From Janthinobacterium lividum (GTDB lineage: Bacteria; Pseudomonadota; Gammaproteobacteria; Burkholderiales; Burkholderiaceae_D), in NCBI RefSeq assembly GCF_034424625.1, contig NZ_CP139976.1, positions 2,914,001 through 2,978,000 on the forward strand: DNA of 64,000 nucleotides, read 5' to 3'. This document shows, one piece after another, positions 33,504-41,149 of the stretch. The position numbers were made by a program, and so were the translations under genes. Positions within the stretch are counted from its first letter, which is position 1; every line of letters begins with the position of its first letter. The notes under the pieces were generated by a model, which was not told the origin of the DNA, did no database searches, and saw only the letters and a list, made by a program, of their open reading frames with translations.

Positions 33504-35162
33504 TTGGCCACTTATAACCATCCCGGTATTTATATTCAGGAAGTGCCAGGCACCCGCAGCATCCAGGGCGCTTCCACATCGACCCCGGCTTTCGTCGGCG
33601 TGACGGAAACGGGGCCGTACATGCAGCCCATCCTGCTCACCAGCTGGGCCGCCTACCAGCGCACGTTCGGCCAGCTGGCCTGGTATGCGATGGTGTCGTG
33701 GTCGGTCTACGAATTCTTCAACGAAGGGGGCGCCGCCTGCTATGTGGTGCGCGCCAGCGACAAGGCAAGCGCCAAGTGTGCCAGCGCCAAACAGCCGCTG
33801 GCCGTCACGGCCGTCACACCGGGACCCTGGGGCAACGCCATCAGCATCATGATCAGCAACGCCAGCGCGACCGACCCGAGCATCACGCCGGCGCCCACCA
33901 CGCCCGTCTTCAATGTCACCGTGATGGTGGCGGCGGCGCTGATGGGCACGCCCGCCGCGCCCGTGGTGGCGACCATGCCGAACTTGCTGCTGCAGCAATA
34001 CATCGTGCAAAACAGCCTCAGCCCGCAAACCTTCGGCACGGCCTCCTATTACGTACTGGAGCAGTTCAACGGCTTCACGGCCAACAGCATGATCAACGAG
34101 GCCAACAAGCCCAGCTCGCTGGCGACGCAGATCAACGCCAATTCCATGTTCATTCGCGTGGCGGTCAACAGCACCGCTTCGCCCACGCCGCCAGTGCGGC
34201 CACCGAATGGCGGGCCGACGGCGCTGAGCAACGGCGGGAATCCGAATTACGACCTGACCGATGCCACCAAGCTGCTCGACAAGGTGCAGGGCCTGAGCCT
34301 GCTGTCCGTGCCCGACACCGTCACGGCCACCGACAACAGCGGCAAGCAGTCGCTGGCGCTGCAGGGCACCCTGATCAATGCCGGCCTGATGTTCTGCATC
34401 GACAAACGCAACCTGTTCTATGTGATCGATCCGCCGTTCGGCCAGAGCGTGCAGGACATCCTGTCATTCAAGTCCGGCCAGGGCCAGGCGCCGAAAGGCA
34501 ATCCGAACGCGCTCAACTCCGACTTCGGCGCACTGTATTACCCATGGGTCTACATCTACAATCCGATCGCCGGGGCCAACGTGCCGATCCCGCCATCCGG
34601 TCCGGTGCTCGGCCGCTACGCGTATACCGATATCAATGTGGGGGTGTTCAAGTCGCCTGCCGGGGTCAATGACGGCGCCTTGATGAGCGCGGTGCTGCTC
34701 GACCAGTCCCTGACCGATGCCGACCAGGACTTGCTGAACCCCGAAGGCATCAACGCGGTGCGCAATTTCATCAACTACGGCAACGTGATCTGGGGCGCGC
34801 GCACGCTGGCGCTCAACACGGAATGGACCTATGTGAGCGTGCGGCGCCTGTTCATCTATGTCGAGCAAAGCCTGCGCCAAAGCCTGATGTGGGTGGTGTT
34901 CGAACCCAACGACCAGCAGCTTTGGTCATCCATCTCGCGCGACGTCAGCGCTTTCCTGACCACCCTGTGGCAGCAGGGCGGCCTGTTCGGCGCGACGGCC
35001 GCCGAAGCGTTTTTCGTCACCTGCGACGAATCGAACAATCCGCTCGAGACGCGCATGCTGGGGCAGCTGTACATCGACATCGGCCTGGCGGCAGTGTATC
35101 CGGCCGAGTTCGTCATCCTGCGCCTGACCCAAAAAACCAGCGCGCCCGATTCCGGCAGCTGA
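33504..35162 (+). CDS. Contractile tail sheath protein
   Basis: Forms the outer contractile cylinder that drives the tube into the target. The 552-residue product begins ATYNHPGIYIQEVPGTRSI, the sheath N-terminal handshake region, and has the conserved C-terminal sheath domain (TLWQQGGLFGATAAEAFFVTCDE, then LYIDIGLAAVYPAEFVILRLTQ). The start is a TTG at 33504 with GAGAG upstream; no ATG fits the family N terminus. Only one sheath gene is present, whereas Afp and PVC carry three. Confidence 0.93.
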   Translation: MATYNHPGIYIQEVPGTRSIQGASTSTPAFVGVTETGPYMQPILLTSWAAYQRTFGQLAWYAMVSWSVYEFFNEGGAACYVVRASDKASAKCASAKQPLAVTAVTPGPWGNAISIMISNASATDPSITPAPTTPVFNVTVMVAAALMGTPAAPVVATMPNLLLQQYIVQNSLSPQTFGTASYYVLEQFNGFTANSMINEANKPSSLATQINANSMFIRVAVNSTASPTPPVRPPNGGPTALSNGGNPNYDLTDATKLLDKVQGLSLLSVPDTVTATDNSGKQSLALQGTLINAGLMFCIDKRNLFYVIDPPFGQSVQDILSFKSGQGQAPKGNPNALNSDFGALYYPWVYIYNPIAGANVPIPPSGPVLGRYAYTDINVGVFKSPAGVNDGALMSAVLLDQSLTDADQDLLNPEGINAVRNFINYGNVIWGARTLALNTEWTYVSVRRLFIYVEQSLRQSLMWVVFEPNDQQLWSSISRDVSAFLTTLWQQGGLFGATAAEAFFVTCDESNNPLETRMLGQLYIDIGLAAVYPAEFVILRLTQKTSAPDSGS

Positions 35163-35196
35163 GCCCATCCACACCGATTGATTGCGGAGAACGCGC

Positions 35197-35643
35197 ATGG
35201 CCACACAATTAACCGATCCCTACCGGGGATTCCGCTTCCGGGTCGAGATTGCCGGCATCCAGATCGCCGCGTTTTCCGAGGCGAGCGTACCCGACAGCAC
35301 GATCGAGGCGGTCGAATACCGCGAAGGCACCGACCCGGTCTACAAGCGTTCGCTGTCGGGGCTCACCAGCTACGGCAAGCTGAGCCTGAAGAAGGGCCTG
35401 ACCGACTCGATGGACCTGTACAACTGGTACCAGCTGGTGTCGACCCAGGGTTCGGGCGCGAAGGGGGCGCAAAAGAACGTTTCGCTGATACTCATGGATG
35501 CAGGCGGCGCCGACAAGGCGCGCTGGAACGTGATCAGCGCCTGGGCCAGCAAGTACGAAAGCTCGGGCCTCAACGCGGCCAGCAGCGACGTGATGATCGA
35601 GACGTTCGAACTGACGATGCAATACATGACGCGCGTGTCGTAA
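35197..35643 (+). CDS. Tail tube protein 1 (gp19-like)
   Basis: Inner tube subunit of the injection system. The 148-residue product opens with DPYRGFRFRVEIAGIQIAAFSEASV and has GLTSYGKLSLKKGL and EIFELTMQYMTR-like ETFELTMQYMTR, matching the T4 gp19/Afp1-type fold. GCGGAGA precedes the ATG. It follows the sheath gene directly, as in P2-like tails, and has a paralogue at 36202-36714. Confidence 0.9.
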   Translation: MATQLTDPYRGFRFRVEIAGIQIAAFSEASVPDSTIEAVEYREGTDPVYKRSLSGLTSYGKLSLKKGLTDSMDLYNWYQLVSTQGSGAKGAQKNVSLILMDAGGADKARWNVISAWASKYESSGLNAASSDVMIETFELTMQYMTRVS

Positions 35644-35664
35644 CGCGTACAAGGGGAAGCGGCA

Positions 35665-36048
35665 ATGAGCGTGATCTGTACCGAAATCGAATTTATCCTG
35701 CCCTTGGGTTACCGCGACGGCGACGGCAACCTGCACCGCAATGGCGTGATGCGCCTGGCCACCGCCGGCGACGAGATCCTGCCGCTCAAGGACCATCGCG
35801 TCCAGAGCAACCCGGCCTACCTGATCATCATCGTGCTGTCGCGCGTGATCGTGCGTCTGGGCAGCCTTGAAATGGTCAGCACCAAGGTGGTCGAGGAGCT
35901 GTTCGCGGCCGACTTCTTCCACCTGCAGCAGCTGTACAACAAGATCAACCAGGTCGATACCGACGACGCCGGCTTGCCGGGGGAGGCGCAGGGCGCCCTG
36001 GGAAAGCCGGGCTTGCTCCAGTTTCCGACCAGCTTTACGCAGAGATAG
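35665..36048 (+). CDS. Phage-tail-type assembly protein (chaperone, P2 gpE-like position)
   Basis: The 127-residue product of the unshifted frame resembles the phage tail assembly chaperone group (P2 E, Mu gp41) by size, position after the tube gene and character (EFILPLGYRDGDGNLHRNGVMRLATAGDE, a VVEELFAADFFHLQQLYNKIN helix). Its last 14 codons overlap a -1 frame that continues for 152 bases. A slippery GGGAAAG at codons 113-114 would let a minority of ribosomes make a 178-residue extended form, as for lambda G/GT and P2 E/E'. Confidence 0.85.
   Translation: MSVICTEIEFILPLGYRDGDGNLHRNGVMRLATAGDEILPLKDHRVQSNPAYLIIIVLSRVIVRLGSLEMVSTKVVEELFAADFFHLQQLYNKINQVDTDDAGLPGEAQGALGKPGLLQFPTSFTQR
35979..36006 (+). 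other. Candidate programmed -1 ribosomal frameshift site
   Basis: The heptamer G-GGA-AAG occupies 36000-36006 in the correct phase (codons CTG GGA AAG), identical to the lambda G/T slip site. GGGGGAGG (35979-35986), a strong Shine-Dalgarno-like sequence with no usable start codon after it, ends 13 bases upstream, similar to the stimulator in dnaX. The new frame stays open to 36200. Confidence 0.7.
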
Positions 36049-36200
36049 CCTTCCTCGCCTATCACTTTCACTGGTCCCATGAAGACCTGATGGCGATGGA
36101 ACACGCCGAGCGGCGCCGCTGGTGCGGCGAAATCAGCAAGATCAACCAGACGATGAATGCCGACGAGCGGCACAAGTCGATGCATAACCTGGGAGCATGA
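36006..36200 (+). CDS. Frameshift extension of the tail assembly protein (DUF6760-like)
   Basis: 64 codons in the -1 frame relative to the tail assembly gene. The segment LYAEIAFLAYHFHWSHEDLM followed by AMEHAERRRWCGEISKIN looks like the short eCIS protein family I know as DUF6760. No ATG, GTG or TTG lies in this frame between about 35910 and the start of the conserved part (ATA at 36045); the first ATG (36090) is inside it. Expression by frameshift from the upstream gene is therefore favoured over independent initiation. The next gene starts 1 base after its stop. Confidence 0.7.
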   Translation, partial: AGLAPVSDQLYAEIAFLAYHFHWSHEDLMAMEHAERRRWCGEISKINQTMNADERHKSMHNLGA

Positions 36201-36201
36201 G

Positions 36202-36714
36202 ATGGTGGTCGGTGTCAATGCAGTCATGGGTGCCGCGCAGCGCCAACTGGGCCTGCGTATCGACCCGTTCAAGGCCTACAATTTTTTTGTCGAAGTTGAA
36301 GGCATCCTGGTGGGCGGCTTCATGTCCGTCGATGGGCTCGAATCGAAGACCGAGGTGCGCACCGTGCGCCAGGGCGGCGTCAACGACATCGAGTACAAAC
36401 TGCCCGGCCAGGTGACCTGTTCCGACCTGGTGCTCAAGGCCGGCATCACGGCGCTCGACCCGATGTGGCTGTGGTACCAGTCGACGCTGAGCGGTGCCAT
36501 CCGGCGCCGGAACGGCTCCATCTACCTGTTGGATGACCGCGGCTTGCCCAGCGTCTGGTGGGATTTCTACAATGCCTGGCCCGTGCAGTGGCAGGGGCCA
36601 AGCCTGGATGCGGGCGGCAGCCTGGTGGCATGCCAGTCGTTTACGCTGGCGCACGAAGGCATCCGCAAGAGCCTCGCGAGCAGCGTGTATTCGGCAGCGG
36701 CGGGGATACTCTGA
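36202..36714 (+). CDS. Tail tube protein 2 (gp19-like paralogue)
   Basis: The 170-residue product has the gp19/tube features LRIDPFKAYNFFVEVEGILVGGF, then VDGLESKTEVRTVRQGG and SDLVLKAGITALDPMWLWYQ, and a C-terminal FTLAHEGIRKSLA. Afp and PVC also have more than one tube protein, one of them starting the tube on the baseplate; this copy, nearer the baseplate genes, may be that adaptor. GGGAG lies before the ATG, and the next gene overlaps its stop. Confidence 0.88.
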   Translation: MVVGVNAVMGAAQRQLGLRIDPFKAYNFFVEVEGILVGGFMSVDGLESKTEVRTVRQGGVNDIEYKLPGQVTCSDLVLKAGITALDPMWLWYQSTLSGAIRRRNGSIYLLDDRGLPSVWWDFYNAWPVQWQGPSLDAGGSLVACQSFTLAHEGIRKSLASSVYSAAAGIL

Positions 36715-37859
36715 TGCGCGCTATGCGCCTTGGCTGCGCTGGCCTGGCACAGCGCTTCCATGCGGCGCGCGGCGCACCGCTGTGGCGTTTCGCCCATTCC
36801 GGCGCGCCGCTGCAGCTGCGCATGGCACATGGCGGAGGGGCAGGCCGGCACACGACGTCGGTGTTGCATTATTGGCAGCAATTTCGCTCGACCATGGGGC
36901 TGGTGGTGCGCATGCAGGGCATGGCGCGCAAGGCGGACATGGCCGAACGCATCGAGGTACGCCTGCTGGAATTGCGGGCCAAGCTGATGCAGGCGCACGC
37001 GCGGCAGCAAACCCTCGTGCGCCTGGTGCTGCCGCGCCTGGAGCGCGGCGTGGCGCAGGCGCAGCAGGCCAGGGCCGCGACCATCGCCTGGCTGGCGCGC
37101 GGTGCGGAGCAGCCAGCCCTGGCGCTGGCCGTGCGCCATTTCGCCGCGCAGCCGGCAGCGGGGCAGCGGGGCGCCGCAGCGTTGGCGCGTGCCGTCGCGC
37201 GTTGCTCCAGCCTGCGCGCCATAGCGGCGGCGTCTTCGCCGGCGCCGGCCCGGACAGCCATCCGGCGCGCGCAGCCGGCGGTACACAGGGCGGCTTCGCA
37301 ACCGGCCGCTGGCGGCACGGCCAGCCCCACGCCACGCCAGGCGGCGCGACGAAGCGGCATGGCCAGACGTGCGCCGACCCGCAATGGCGTTGCCGGGCCC
37401 GGCACGCCGTTCCTGCGTCCCGCATCGCATCCGGTACACTTTCCGCGCGCAACGCGCCCGGCCGTGCCAACCCTGCAGGCAGGCGCCTGGCGCCCCCCGG
37501 TGCAAGCCGTGCCGGCGCCATTGCCCGCGCCGGCCGCGCACGCCGCCATCGTCCTCGGACGCTACCAGGGCCGCCAGCCCGTGCGGCGCGACATGCGCCA
37601 GGCGGCGCCCGCTGCCACGGCCGAGCTGCAAAGCCGCGTCGAGCATATTGTCGATACGCGCATGCTCGGCGTGGAACGCGCGGTGCAGACCAGGGTAGTG
37701 CATGAAATCGTCCATGGCGGGCAGTCGCAGGAGCAGTTGCGCAAGGTGCTGGCCGAGACGCTGTTTTCCGCGCCCGTACTGGCCTCGCTGACCGACCGCA
37801 TGGCAAGCGCCATCGCGCGCCGCAGCGCCACCGAGCGCTATCGCCGGGGAGGCGCCTGA
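36714..37859 (+). CDS. Ala/Arg-rich helical protein, possible tape measure
   Basis: Function unknown. The 381-residue product is extremely rich in Ala, Arg, Pro and Gln. It has a predicted helical N-terminal part (about 45-145), a long low-complexity middle (150-290) and a helical C-terminal part (about 300-375, LQSRVEHIVDTRMLGVERAV). Its place between the assembly chaperone/tube genes and the LysM gene equals that of the P2 tape measure gene T. The length would be short for a full-length tape measure, so the assignment is tentative. Confidence 0.6.
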   Translation: MRAMRLGCAGLAQRFHAARGAPLWRFAHSGAPLQLRMAHGGGAGRHTTSVLHYWQQFRSTMGLVVRMQGMARKADMAERIEVRLLELRAKLMQAHARQQTLVRLVLPRLERGVAQAQQARAATIAWLARGAEQPALALAVRHFAAQPAAGQRGAAALARAVARCSSLRAIAAASSPAPARTAIRRAQPAVHRAASQPAAGGTASPTPRQAARRSGMARRAPTRNGVAGPGTPFLRPASHPVHFPRATRPAVPTLQAGAWRPPVQAVPAPLPAPAAHAAIVLGRYQGRQPVRRDMRQAAPAATAELQSRVEHIVDTRMLGVERAVQTRVVHEIVHGGQSQEQLRKVLAETLFSAPVLASLTDRMASAIARRSATERYRRGGA

Positions 37860-38500
37860 TGCTGGAAATGGCCAAGATCGTCGTGCATGCGACGCGCGAG
37901 GAAATCCCCGTGATGTACAACCCGACCGAACTGTCGCTGAACAAGACCGTGATGGTGCAGGGCGAGGGCTCGAACATCCAGTTCCAGCGGGTCAATAATG
38001 ACGACCTGACCGTGTCGCTGTTTTTCGATACCTACGAGCGCCAGGTCGATGTGCGCAGCAAGACCAACAAGATCGTCGCGCTCACCGTGCCCAGCGTGGG
38101 CACGAATGTGCGCAAGGAGCCGCCGGTGCTGGTGTTTACCTGGGCCGGTCCGCTGTTTACGGGCATTATCGTCAAGCTCGACCAGAAATTCACGATGTTC
38201 CTCAGTTCCGGCATTCCCGTGCGCGCCGAGCTGAACGTGACGTTCAAGTCGGTGCTGACGGAAGAGGAGGACTTGCAGTCGCGCGGCTATTTCAATTGCC
38301 GCCAGCTGTGGCAGGTCAAGCAGGGCGACCGCCTGTACCTGATCGCGCAAGCGACCCTGGGCGACCCGAACCAGTGGCGCCTGATCGCCGCCCAGAACAG
38401 CATCGAGGATGCCTTGAATTTCCCGCAGCGCAAGGATATCGGCCGCAATCTGGTCATTCCCGACGTGCATGCCGGCACCGCGGGAGCCGTGTATGCTTAG
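37859..38500 (+). CDS. LysM-domain baseplate hub protein (Afp7/Pvc7-like)
   Basis: The 213-residue product has a beta-rich N-terminal part with VMYNPTELSLNKTVMVQ, typical of contractile-tail hub or tube-initiator proteins. A C-terminal LysM-like region follows at about residues 145-206 (LWQVKQGDRLYLIAQATLGDP, NLVIPDV). LysM here probably links baseplate parts rather than binding peptidoglycan during delivery. It overlaps its neighbours on both sides. Confidence 0.87.
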   Translation: MLEMAKIVVHATREEIPVMYNPTELSLNKTVMVQGEGSNIQFQRVNNDDLTVSLFFDTYERQVDVRSKTNKIVALTVPSVGTNVRKEPPVLVFTWAGPLFTGIIVKLDQKFTMFLSSGIPVRAELNVTFKSVLTEEEDLQSRGYFNCRQLWQVKQGDRLYLIAQATLGDPNQWRLIAAQNSIEDALNFPQRKDIGRNLVIPDVHAGTAGAVYA

Positions 38501-39539
38501 CGTCCAGACCGGGGCATTCAAGATCCTGAAGAACCGCAGCCCCTTGCCATCCTCGATCGTGGCCGCCATCCACAACGTGCGCGTGCACGATGAAATCAAT
38601 GTGCCGGCCATGTTCAGCTTCACGCTCGACATGGTGAAGGCGGACGGCGCCTGGCAGGACGTCGACCTCGACGTATTCAAGCCGGGCGACCAGATCACGA
38701 TTTTCCTGGGCCTGAACCAGTTGCATCAACTGATCAGCGGCGATATCACGGCCATCGAACCGAGTTTCAGCACGGCATCCTCGGCCGCCACGATACGCGG
38801 TTTCGACCGCATGTACCGGCTCAAGTTCGGCACCCGCACCAAGACCTACAGCTTGCTCAACGATAACGAGATCGTCAGCGACGTGGCGCGCGCGGCACGT
38901 TTGCCGGTCACGCTGGAGGGCCAGCCGGACACCATCAACCAGTACGTCATCCAGAACAATGTCTCCAACTACGCCTTCCTGATGGAGCGCTGCAAGCAGC
39001 TCGACTATGAACTGCTCATGGCCGACACGACGCTCGTGTTCCGTCCCTCGGCCGAGGGCAACGGCGCCATCAAGACGCTCAGTTATCCGCGCGACCTGAG
39101 TGCGGTGAGCCTGAACCTGAAAGTGCCGACCATGGGCCAGAAGGTGACGGCCATCGGCTACGACGTCGAAACGAATGCCGTCATCACGGCCGTGGCGCAG
39201 TCCGGCACCAGCCAGGACAAGATGGGCGGCAGCGAAACGGGCTACGAGGCGGCGGAAGATTTTCCCAGTTCGGAAATGACGCTGCAATGTCCCGGCATCA
39301 GCGATCCGGCCGCGCTGCAGGCGGTGGCCGACGCGCAGTTCCAGAGCCAGCTGCAAAGCTTTATCGAAGGCCAGGCCAGCTTGGTGGGCGACAGCGACCT
39401 GGTGGCTGGCGTGAACATCAAGATCACCGGGCTGAGCGAGCGTTTTGACGGCACCTATTACGTCACCTCGAGCACCCACGACTATGACGACAGCAGCGGC
39501 TACAAGACGGACATCAACGTGCGCAGGACGGGTATATGA
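38493..39539 (+). CDS. Baseplate hub protein (gp27/gpD-like part of a split spike)
   Basis: The 348-residue protein resembles phage late-control D/gp27 and the N-terminal half of VgrG: a DEINVPAMFSFTLDM strand, the FLGLNQLHQLISGDI region and IRGFDRMYRLKFGTRTKTY. It lacks the OB/beta-helix spike, which is encoded by the next gene. ATG 38493 lies 8 bases inside the LysM gene. In PVC (Pvc8) and in VgrG the two parts are usually fused. Confidence 0.87.
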   Translation: MLSVQTGAFKILKNRSPLPSSIVAAIHNVRVHDEINVPAMFSFTLDMVKADGAWQDVDLDVFKPGDQITIFLGLNQLHQLISGDITAIEPSFSTASSAATIRGFDRMYRLKFGTRTKTYSLLNDNEIVSDVARAARLPVTLEGQPDTINQYVIQNNVSNYAFLMERCKQLDYELLMADTTLVFRPSAEGNGAIKTLSYPRDLSAVSLNLKVPTMGQKVTAIGYDVETNAVITAVAQSGTSQDKMGGSETGYEAAEDFPSSEMTLQCPGISDPAALQAVADAQFQSQLQSFIEGQASLVGDSDLVAGVNIKITGLSERFDGTYYVTSSTHDYDDSSGYKTDINVRRTGI

Positions 39540-40132
39540 ACGGCAACGCATCCGGGGTCGCGCTCGGCAAGGTCAGCAACACCGAAGACCCCAAGGGCCT
39601 GGGACGCATCCGTGTTTTTTTGACGCTGAGTGGCGCCACCATCGAGTCGGACTGGCTGCAGGTGATGAGCTTTTTCGCCGGCCCCGGCTATGGCGCCTTT
39701 TTCCTGCCGAGGAAAGACGATTCGGCCTTGCTGGCCTTCGCCGACGGCGACCCGAACCAGCCGTATGTGCTGGGCTTCCTGTGGAACGGCGTGCAAAAGC
39801 CGCCCGTCGAGGCGGCCCGGCAGCAGGAAGTGCGCATGCTCAGGACGCAGTTGGGCAAGACCATCGTGCTCGACGATAGTGCGCAGGGCAAGATCACCAT
39901 CATCGACGAAAAGAACAACCAGATCGAGCTCGATACCGCCAACAACAAGATCAGCATCAGCAGCGAAGGCGACCTGGCGATCAGCGCCAAGGGCACGCTG
40001 ACCATCAGCGCGCCCCACGTGGTGCTGCAGACTACGGACGGCAGCGTCAAGGCCGATTTGTCGGCCGAGGGCATGCAGTTGCAGGGCGCAAAGGCGCTCA
40101 AGCTGCAGGCCGCCATGATCGATCTGAACTGA
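39536..40132 (+). CDS. Baseplate spike protein (gp5/gpV-like, OB plus beta-helix)
   Basis: The 198-residue protein has an N-terminal OB fold (ALGKVSNTEDPKGLGRIRVFL, DWLQVMSFFAGPGYGAFFLPR, PYVLGFLWNG) and a C-terminal repeat region (KTIVLDDSAQGKITIIDEKN and similar) that would form the triangular beta-helix of the spike. It completes the hub encoded by the preceding gene and is followed by the PAAR-like tip. The gene overlaps both neighbours. Confidence 0.9.
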   Translation: MNGNASGVALGKVSNTEDPKGLGRIRVFLTLSGATIESDWLQVMSFFAGPGYGAFFLPRKDDSALLAFADGDPNQPYVLGFLWNGVQKPPVEAARQQEVRMLRTQLGKTIVLDDSAQGKITIIDEKNNQIELDTANNKISISSEGDLAISAKGTLTISAPHVVLQTTDGSVKADLSAEGMQLQGAKALKLQAAMIDLN

Positions 40133-40545
40133 TGGGCATGGGCGCAGCCAAGGCGGGCGACAGTATCGTCAACGCCGCCGACATCCACATCGTACTGGTG
40201 CCGAGCCCGGGCGGACCGGTGCCGACCCCGCAGCCGTTCCCGTTTTCCGGCAAGATCGCCAGCAATACCAGTATGAACGTGCGCATCAACGGCAGGCCTG
40301 CGGCGACCGTCGGTTCGATGGCCAACAATGTGCCGCCGCATATCGCCGCCAGCGGCCAGTTCCAGGTGCCGCCCACCAATCTCGGGCAGGTGATGCTTGG
40401 CAGCTTGACGGTCCGCATCAACGGCAAGGGCGCCGCGCGCGCGGGCGACCTGTGCGAAACCTGCCACGACCTGCCGCCGGCCGGTCCGCAGGCGCCGCCG
40501 CCGACCGTGCAGGTGGCCGGCATGAGCACCGTGAGGATGGGCTAG
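40132..40545 (+). CDS. PAAR-like spike tip protein
   Basis: The 137-residue protein sharpens the spike and can carry cargo. PAAR-like features are present: AAKAGDSIVNAADIHIV at the start, repeated Gly/Asn-rich strands (NVRINGRPAATVGSMANN, LTVRINGKGAARAGD) and paired His/Cys residues (PPHIAAS, ETCHD) that may bind a metal. ATG 40132 overlaps the spike gene's stop. Confidence 0.85.
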   Translation: MGMGAAKAGDSIVNAADIHIVLVPSPGGPVPTPQPFPFSGKIASNTSMNVRINGRPAATVGSMANNVPPHIAASGQFQVPPTNLGQVMLGSLTVRINGKGAARAGDLCETCHDLPPAGPQAPPPTVQVAGMSTVRMG

Positions 40546-40547
40546 CG

Positions 40548-40937
40548 ATGGCCACCGGCGCCGATTTCTTGGGCCAGGGCTGGGCGTTCCCCGTGCAGAC
40601 CAGCGGCGGGCGCGTGCTGTTCGCGGCCGGCGCCGACGACATCGCCGAAGCCATCCTGATCATCCTGCAGACGGCGCCAGGCGAAAGAGTGATGCTGCCG
40701 GCCTTCGGCTGCCGCATCAATGAGCTGGTGTTCTCGGCCGGCAATGCCAGCGCCAGCAGCCTGGCGCAGCTGTACGTGAAGCAGGCGCTGGACCGCTGGG
40801 AGCCGCGCATCCAGGTCACCGGCGTGGCCGCCCTCATCGACGCGCAACAGCCCAATTGCCTGCAGGTGTCGGTCGATTACCTGATCCGCTCGCACAACCA
40901 GCCGGCCAATCTGGTCTACCCATTCTTTCTCAAATAA
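40548..40937 (+). CDS. Baseplate wedge protein (gp25-like)
   Basis: The 129-residue protein matches the gp25/GpW lysozyme-related fold of contractile tails: ADDIAEAILIILQTAPGERVMLPAFGCRI with the EPR segment later (RWEPRIQVTGV). It nucleates sheath assembly in the baseplate. ATG lies 2 bases after the PAAR stop. Confidence 0.9.
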   Translation: MATGADFLGQGWAFPVQTSGGRVLFAAGADDIAEAILIILQTAPGERVMLPAFGCRINELVFSAGNASASSLAQLYVKQALDRWEPRIQVTGVAALIDAQQPNCLQVSVDYLIRSHNQPANLVYPFFLK

Positions 40938-40951
40938 GCCAGGACATATGC

Positions 40952-41149
40952 ATGGACATACAATTGATCAACGACCGCCTTGCCGAATTGAAAAGCAACG
41001 AAAGTGCGGGACAAGCGCAGCTGCAGGCGCTGCAGGACGAATTCAACGAGCGCAAACGCCAGCTCCAGGCAACCTTGCTGCGCATCAGCGGCGCCATCCA
41101 GGTGCTTGAAGAGCTGCGCGCGGAAGCGGCAGGCGAGCCGCGTCCATGA
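40952..41149 (+). CDS. Small coiled-coil protein of the eCIS operon
   Basis: Function unknown. The 65-residue product (MDIQLINDRLAELKSNES...) is almost entirely charged amphipathic helix with heptad-like Leu spacing, so it probably forms a coiled coil. AGGA lies 7 bases upstream, and the stop overlaps the gp6-like gene by 4 bases, which supports real translation. It may be a baseplate assembly factor. Confidence 0.7.
   Translation: MDIQLINDRLAELKSNESAGQAQLQALQDEFNERKRQLQATLLRISGAIQVLEELRAEAAGEPRP

Noticed and set aside
36090..36200. Independent start of the DUF6760-like segment at ATG 36090
   Set aside because: It would remove the conserved LYAEIAFLAYHFHW part and has no convincing ribosome-binding site. 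Frameshift entry explains the whole conserved segment.
38493..40132. Type VI secretion VgrG for the plus-strand spike genes
   Set aside because: The plus-strand operon has no TssB/TssC, TssJ/L/M, ClpV or Hcp genes, and has eCIS-type tube, sheath and cap. Only the minus-strand gene at the window end is a type VI VgrG.
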